The notes under the pieces were generated by a model. It searched no databases, had not been told where the DNA came from, and saw only the letters and a program-made list of their open reading frames with translations. The translations under genes were made by a program, and so were the position numbers. DNA of 22,465 nucleotides. Origin: Candidatus Colwellbacteria bacterium RIFCSPHIGHO2_02_FULL_45_17 (GTDB lineage Bacteria; Patescibacteriota; Minisyncoccia; UBA6257; Colwellbacteraceae). Within the stretch, counting starts at the first letter, position 1. Every line of letters starts with the position of its first letter. The stretch covers positions 1 to 22,465 of the forward strand of contig MHIV01000019.1 of the NCBI GenBank assembly GCA_001817685.1. Reading direction: 5' to 3'. Below, piece by piece: positions 20,356 to 22,465 of the stretch.

Positions 20356-21735
20356 CTAATTTAGAAATCCCGCAAAATTGGTAAATCCGTCAAATATTCG
20401 ACTTGCGTACACAACTTGTTTATTCGCAGTATCTAGAACAAACATTCTCTTGCTATGCGCACAGGAACCTCCCGTCTGGCTCGAATTCGACAAGCTAGTG
20501 ACCAGAACTAAAAAGCCATCCGCTGTCCAGTATGCTTTGTCTAAACTTTCGAACTCAGGCGGAAAACTAATTAGATCGTAAGATTCTTTTGTTGTTAGGT
20601 CATATCTAACAAGCGAGTGCGTGCCATTTCTCTTTTTAATGTAAAGCACTGCGTTGCCATCTACGGAGAAGAACGGCATTTGAACATCAACGTTCTCTAC
20701 CAAAATTTTAAATCCCGTTCCATCGGTATTTGCCATAGCTAAATATTTGTCGTCGTCTTGGTAAAACCCTGGAATATCTATTATGCGATCTAGTTCCGCA
20801 AAGACGAAAATTATCTCAGCGCCGTCAGGAGAAAAATTGGCTTCAAGGAATGGCGTATCACCTGCTATATCAAATTTTGTAGCTAGATCAGTTCCTTCGG
20901 AGATATCATTCTTGTCCGAAACGTATAGACCTCCAAAGTATTCTCCATAACCGCTGGAAGAAGATTTTACATATGAGCGACTCACCGGCGACCAATCTAA
21001 ATAGCTTAGTCCAAACTCAGCACCTTTTGGGATGATGTAATTTCCGGATTCTGTGTCTATTAGTCCGAGCGCCGCACCCTCATACAGGGATCTAAAAAAG
21101 CTTATAAACTTTCCATCAAAGGCCCAAAGCGGGAGGGCTAATGAGTAGGGGCCAGGAGGGCCAACATAGTTAAATTTTACAGACCATTTCGGGACACACT
21201 CATCACACTCTTCTTTAGCAGTTTTATAGATGTAGGTTCTTGTAGTTCGGGATTGTAAATCGTAAACCTTTAACCCATCTTCGTCTATGAAAGCAAGCGA
21301 TTGTTTGCTAGGAGATAGAGCAATGGCAGGTGGTAGACCCTCCCATAAATTACACGAGGCATCGGCTTTGTGTTGTTCATTAAATTTTAGAATTTCTGTT
21401 TGCCCGCCCGTCTGAATGTTCTTCTGATACACAGTGGATGTGTATTCATTCTTCACTGCATAAATTATGTTGTTGTGAGCCAACGCAAATGGCGAATTTA
21501 TTTCATCGCTCGTGATCTTTAGCTGCCATGTACGTGGATCGGCTGGTAATAACTGCTCGCCGTCAGAGCTAGTGTCAGCCGAAATCTGCTGTTCATCATT
21601 TGCACGAGAGTCACCCGGTGCCTTGCCCCACTGACTCGATAGAGGTTCTGACGATACCACTGCAACTACAGCTACTATCAGTGCTCCAACGCCAAGCCAC
21701 TTCGGCTTTATATTCTTGTGTTTTTGGTCTTTCAT
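20356..21735 (-). CDS. Membrane-anchored beta-propeller (TolB/WD40-like) protein
   Basis: 459 residues. The frame is open to 21801, but that part lies inside tRNA-Pro, so the start is ATG 21735 (MKDQKHKNIKPKWLG). One hydrophobic segment (about 14-30, VGALIVAVVAVV) follows a basic N-terminus, giving a secreted or inner-membrane-anchored protein. A low-complexity linker (about 30-65) precedes about six propeller-like repeats. Typical ones are ALSPSKQSLAFIDEDGLKVYDL, LALPLWAFDGKFISFF, LEANFSPDGAEIIFVF and PFFSVDGNAVLYI. Cysteine pairs (in EECDECV) may form disulfides or bind metal outside the cell. Binding partner unknown. No Shine-Dalgarno. It lies 34 bases after tRNA-Pro on the same strand with no terminator between. 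Confidence 0.8.
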   Translation of the reverse strand: MKDQKHKNIKPKWLGVGALIVAVVAVVSSEPLSSQWGKAPGDSRANDEQQISADTSSDGEQLLPADPRTWQLKITSDEINSPFALAHNNIIYAVKNEYTSTVYQKNIQTGGQTEILKFNEQHKADASCNLWEGLPPAIALSPSKQSLAFIDEDGLKVYDLQSRTTRTYIYKTAKEECDECVPKWSVKFNYVGPPGPYSLALPLWAFDGKFISFFRSLYEGAALGLIDTESGNYIIPKGAEFGLSYLDWSPVSRSYVKSSSSGYGEYFGGLYVSDKNDISEGTDLATKFDIAGDTPFLEANFSPDGAEIIFVFAELDRIIDIPGFYQDDDKYLAMANTDGTGFKILVENVDVQMPFFSVDGNAVLYIKKRNGTHSLVRYDLTTKESYDLISFPPEFESLDKAYWTADGFLVLVTSLSNSSQTGGSCAHSKRMFVLDTANKQVVYASRIFDGFTNFAGFLN

Positions 21736-21769
21736 TGATTTTCGTGAATTTTGAGGTTCAATTAGTCTG

Positions 21770-21841
21770 TCGGGCCGCCGGGATTCGAACCCGAACCACA
21801 TGACCCCCAGCCATGCGTGCTACCGTTAACACCACGGCCCG
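21770..21841 (-). tRNA. tRNA-Pro (anticodon GGG)
   Basis: On the - strand the acceptor stem is CGGGCCG/CGGCCCG and the D stem GTGT/GCAC. The anticodon stem CATGG/TCATG has loop CTGGGGG, giving GGG. The T stem TCGGG/CCCGG has loop TTCGAAT. Discriminator A; CCA is not encoded. C1-G72 fits bacterial tRNA-Pro. It lies 11 bases after the pepA stop and 34 before the propeller gene, all on one strand, so the tRNA may be cut from an mRNA. Confidence 0.95.
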
Positions 21842-21852
21842 CTATCACAATA

Positions 21853-22465
21853 TTACTTAAAAGTTTTCGCGATTTCTATGAGGAATCTCACACCCGTACC
21901 CGTTGCGCCTTTCTCAAGATACTGACCTTCAATCGGAGTCATCATAGGCGCAATGTCCAAGTGAATCCACGGGAATTTACCGACAAACTGTTTTAGAAAT
22001 GCCGCGGCCGTGATTGCTCCGCCATACGATGAGTATTTGCCCAAGTTAGCTACATCTCCCGAAATTCCAATAATTTCTTCATCGTATTCGTCCCAAACCG
22101 GTAGTGGCCAGGCAAAGTCGCCAGTTTTATCTCCGATTCTCTTACCAAAATTAAGAAGTCGTTCCTCATTCGAGAACAACGCGTTTGTCCTACTTCCTAA
22201 TGCGACCACTGCCGCGCCAGTTAAAGTGGCCACATCAACGATTAGCGAAGGCTTATATCTCTGTGCGTAGCCAAGCGCATCAGCGAGAATGACTCGACCC
22301 TCCGCATCGGTATCTACAACTTCTATGGTCTTACCAGTTATTGTCTTTAAAACATCTCCTGGGCGGTAGCTCGATCCCGAGGGCATATTCTCCGCCGCGG
22401 GTATTATCCCGACTACGTGAACATTAAGTTTCATTTTAGCTATTGCCACTATCGCATTTATCACC
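21853..22465 (-). CDS. pepA: Leucyl aminopeptidase (M17), C-terminal part
   Basis: Cytosolic metal-dependent aminopeptidase that releases N-terminal residues from peptides, usually as a hexamer. The fragment (about 203 residues) is the C-terminal catalytic domain. It has NVHVVGIIPAAENMPSG, the metal-binding signature DTDAEGRVILADAL (the first residue is usually Asn), VDVATLTGAAVVALG, and the late WIHLDIAP and KGATGTGVRFL. The open frame runs off the right edge, so the GTG near 22464 is internal and the N-terminal domain lies outside the window. tRNA-Pro begins 11 bases after its stop. Confidence 0.95.
   Translation of the reverse strand, partial: VINAIVAIAKMKLNVHVVGIIPAAENMPSGSSYRPGDVLKTITGKTIEVVDTDAEGRVILADALGYAQRYKPSLIVDVATLTGAAVVALGSRTNALFSNEERLLNFGKRIGDKTGDFAWPLPVWDEYDEEIIGISGDVANLGKYSSYGGAITAAAFLKQFVGKFPWIHLDIAPMMTPIEGQYLEKGATGTGVRFLIEIAKTFK

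Noticed and set aside
21736..21801. Upstream start (ATG 21801) for the beta-propeller protein
   Set aside because: Those 22 codons lie largely inside tRNA-Pro; ATG 21735 directly before the basic and hydrophobic N-terminus is far more likely.
1..22465. CRISPR array, insertion sequence or integron attC array
   Set aside because: No spaced direct-repeat series, transposase, integrase or terminal inverted repeats were seen; the GC-rich units do not share a common recombination-site sequence that I can detect.

Overview
The window looks like a chromosomal segment of a Candidate Phyla Radiation (Patescibacteria, probably Parcubacteria-like) bacterium. The grounds are a reduced AspRS without its usual insertion domain, ComEC split into two genes, an over-long adenylate kinase-like protein, a TraG/VirD4-like ATPase next to a membrane-anchored partner, tight overlapping operons, and core genes that mostly lack a Shine-Dalgarno sequence. 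This assignment is an inference from gene content and style, not from a marker phylogeny.

Layout, left to right. 1-3264 (+): the 3' part of dnaK, an unknown membrane protein and dnaJ. 3261-3740: a densely folded dnaJ 3' region containing a copy of the 3' end of the neighbouring tRNA, a two-way terminator and tRNA-Lys (-). 3742-4333: a self-contained GC-rich unit with one unknown protein. 4331-11218 (+): secD-secF, a sigma-region-4/HARE-HTH regulator, a membrane protein, a TraG-like ATPase, efp and a small beta-rich protein. 11216-12162 (-): a GC-rich HAD phosphatase gene split by an in-frame TAG. 12197-13336: mnmA. 13333-13608: a GC-rich unit with a possible 30-residue membrane microprotein. 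13666-18847 (+): pduO-type cobalamin adenosyltransferase, comEC as two genes, aspS and an adenylate kinase-like gene. 18864-20098: a GC-rich unit with a promoter, a leader that folds two ways (attenuator-like) and three small ORFs of unknown function. 20117-20347: two DnaA boxes, then a stand-alone structured small RNA. 20356-22465 (-): a secreted or anchored beta-propeller protein, tRNA-Pro and the 3' part of pepA.

The main pattern is two styles of gene. Core genes are AT-richer, packed and SD-less, and several have a -10 box placed so that transcription would begin at the start codon (leaderless). Four units (3742-4333, 11216-12162, 13333-13608, 18864-20098) are visibly GC-rich, have their own TTGACA promoter (often over an inverted repeat), use strong SD sequences and often GTG starts, carry strong hairpins, and encode proteins I mostly cannot identify. 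The most interesting new candidates are the attenuator-like leader, the roughly 150-nt structured RNA at 20196-20347, and these units as a class.

All folding and promoter statements come from reading base complementarity by eye. No energy calculation, homology search or alignment was run.
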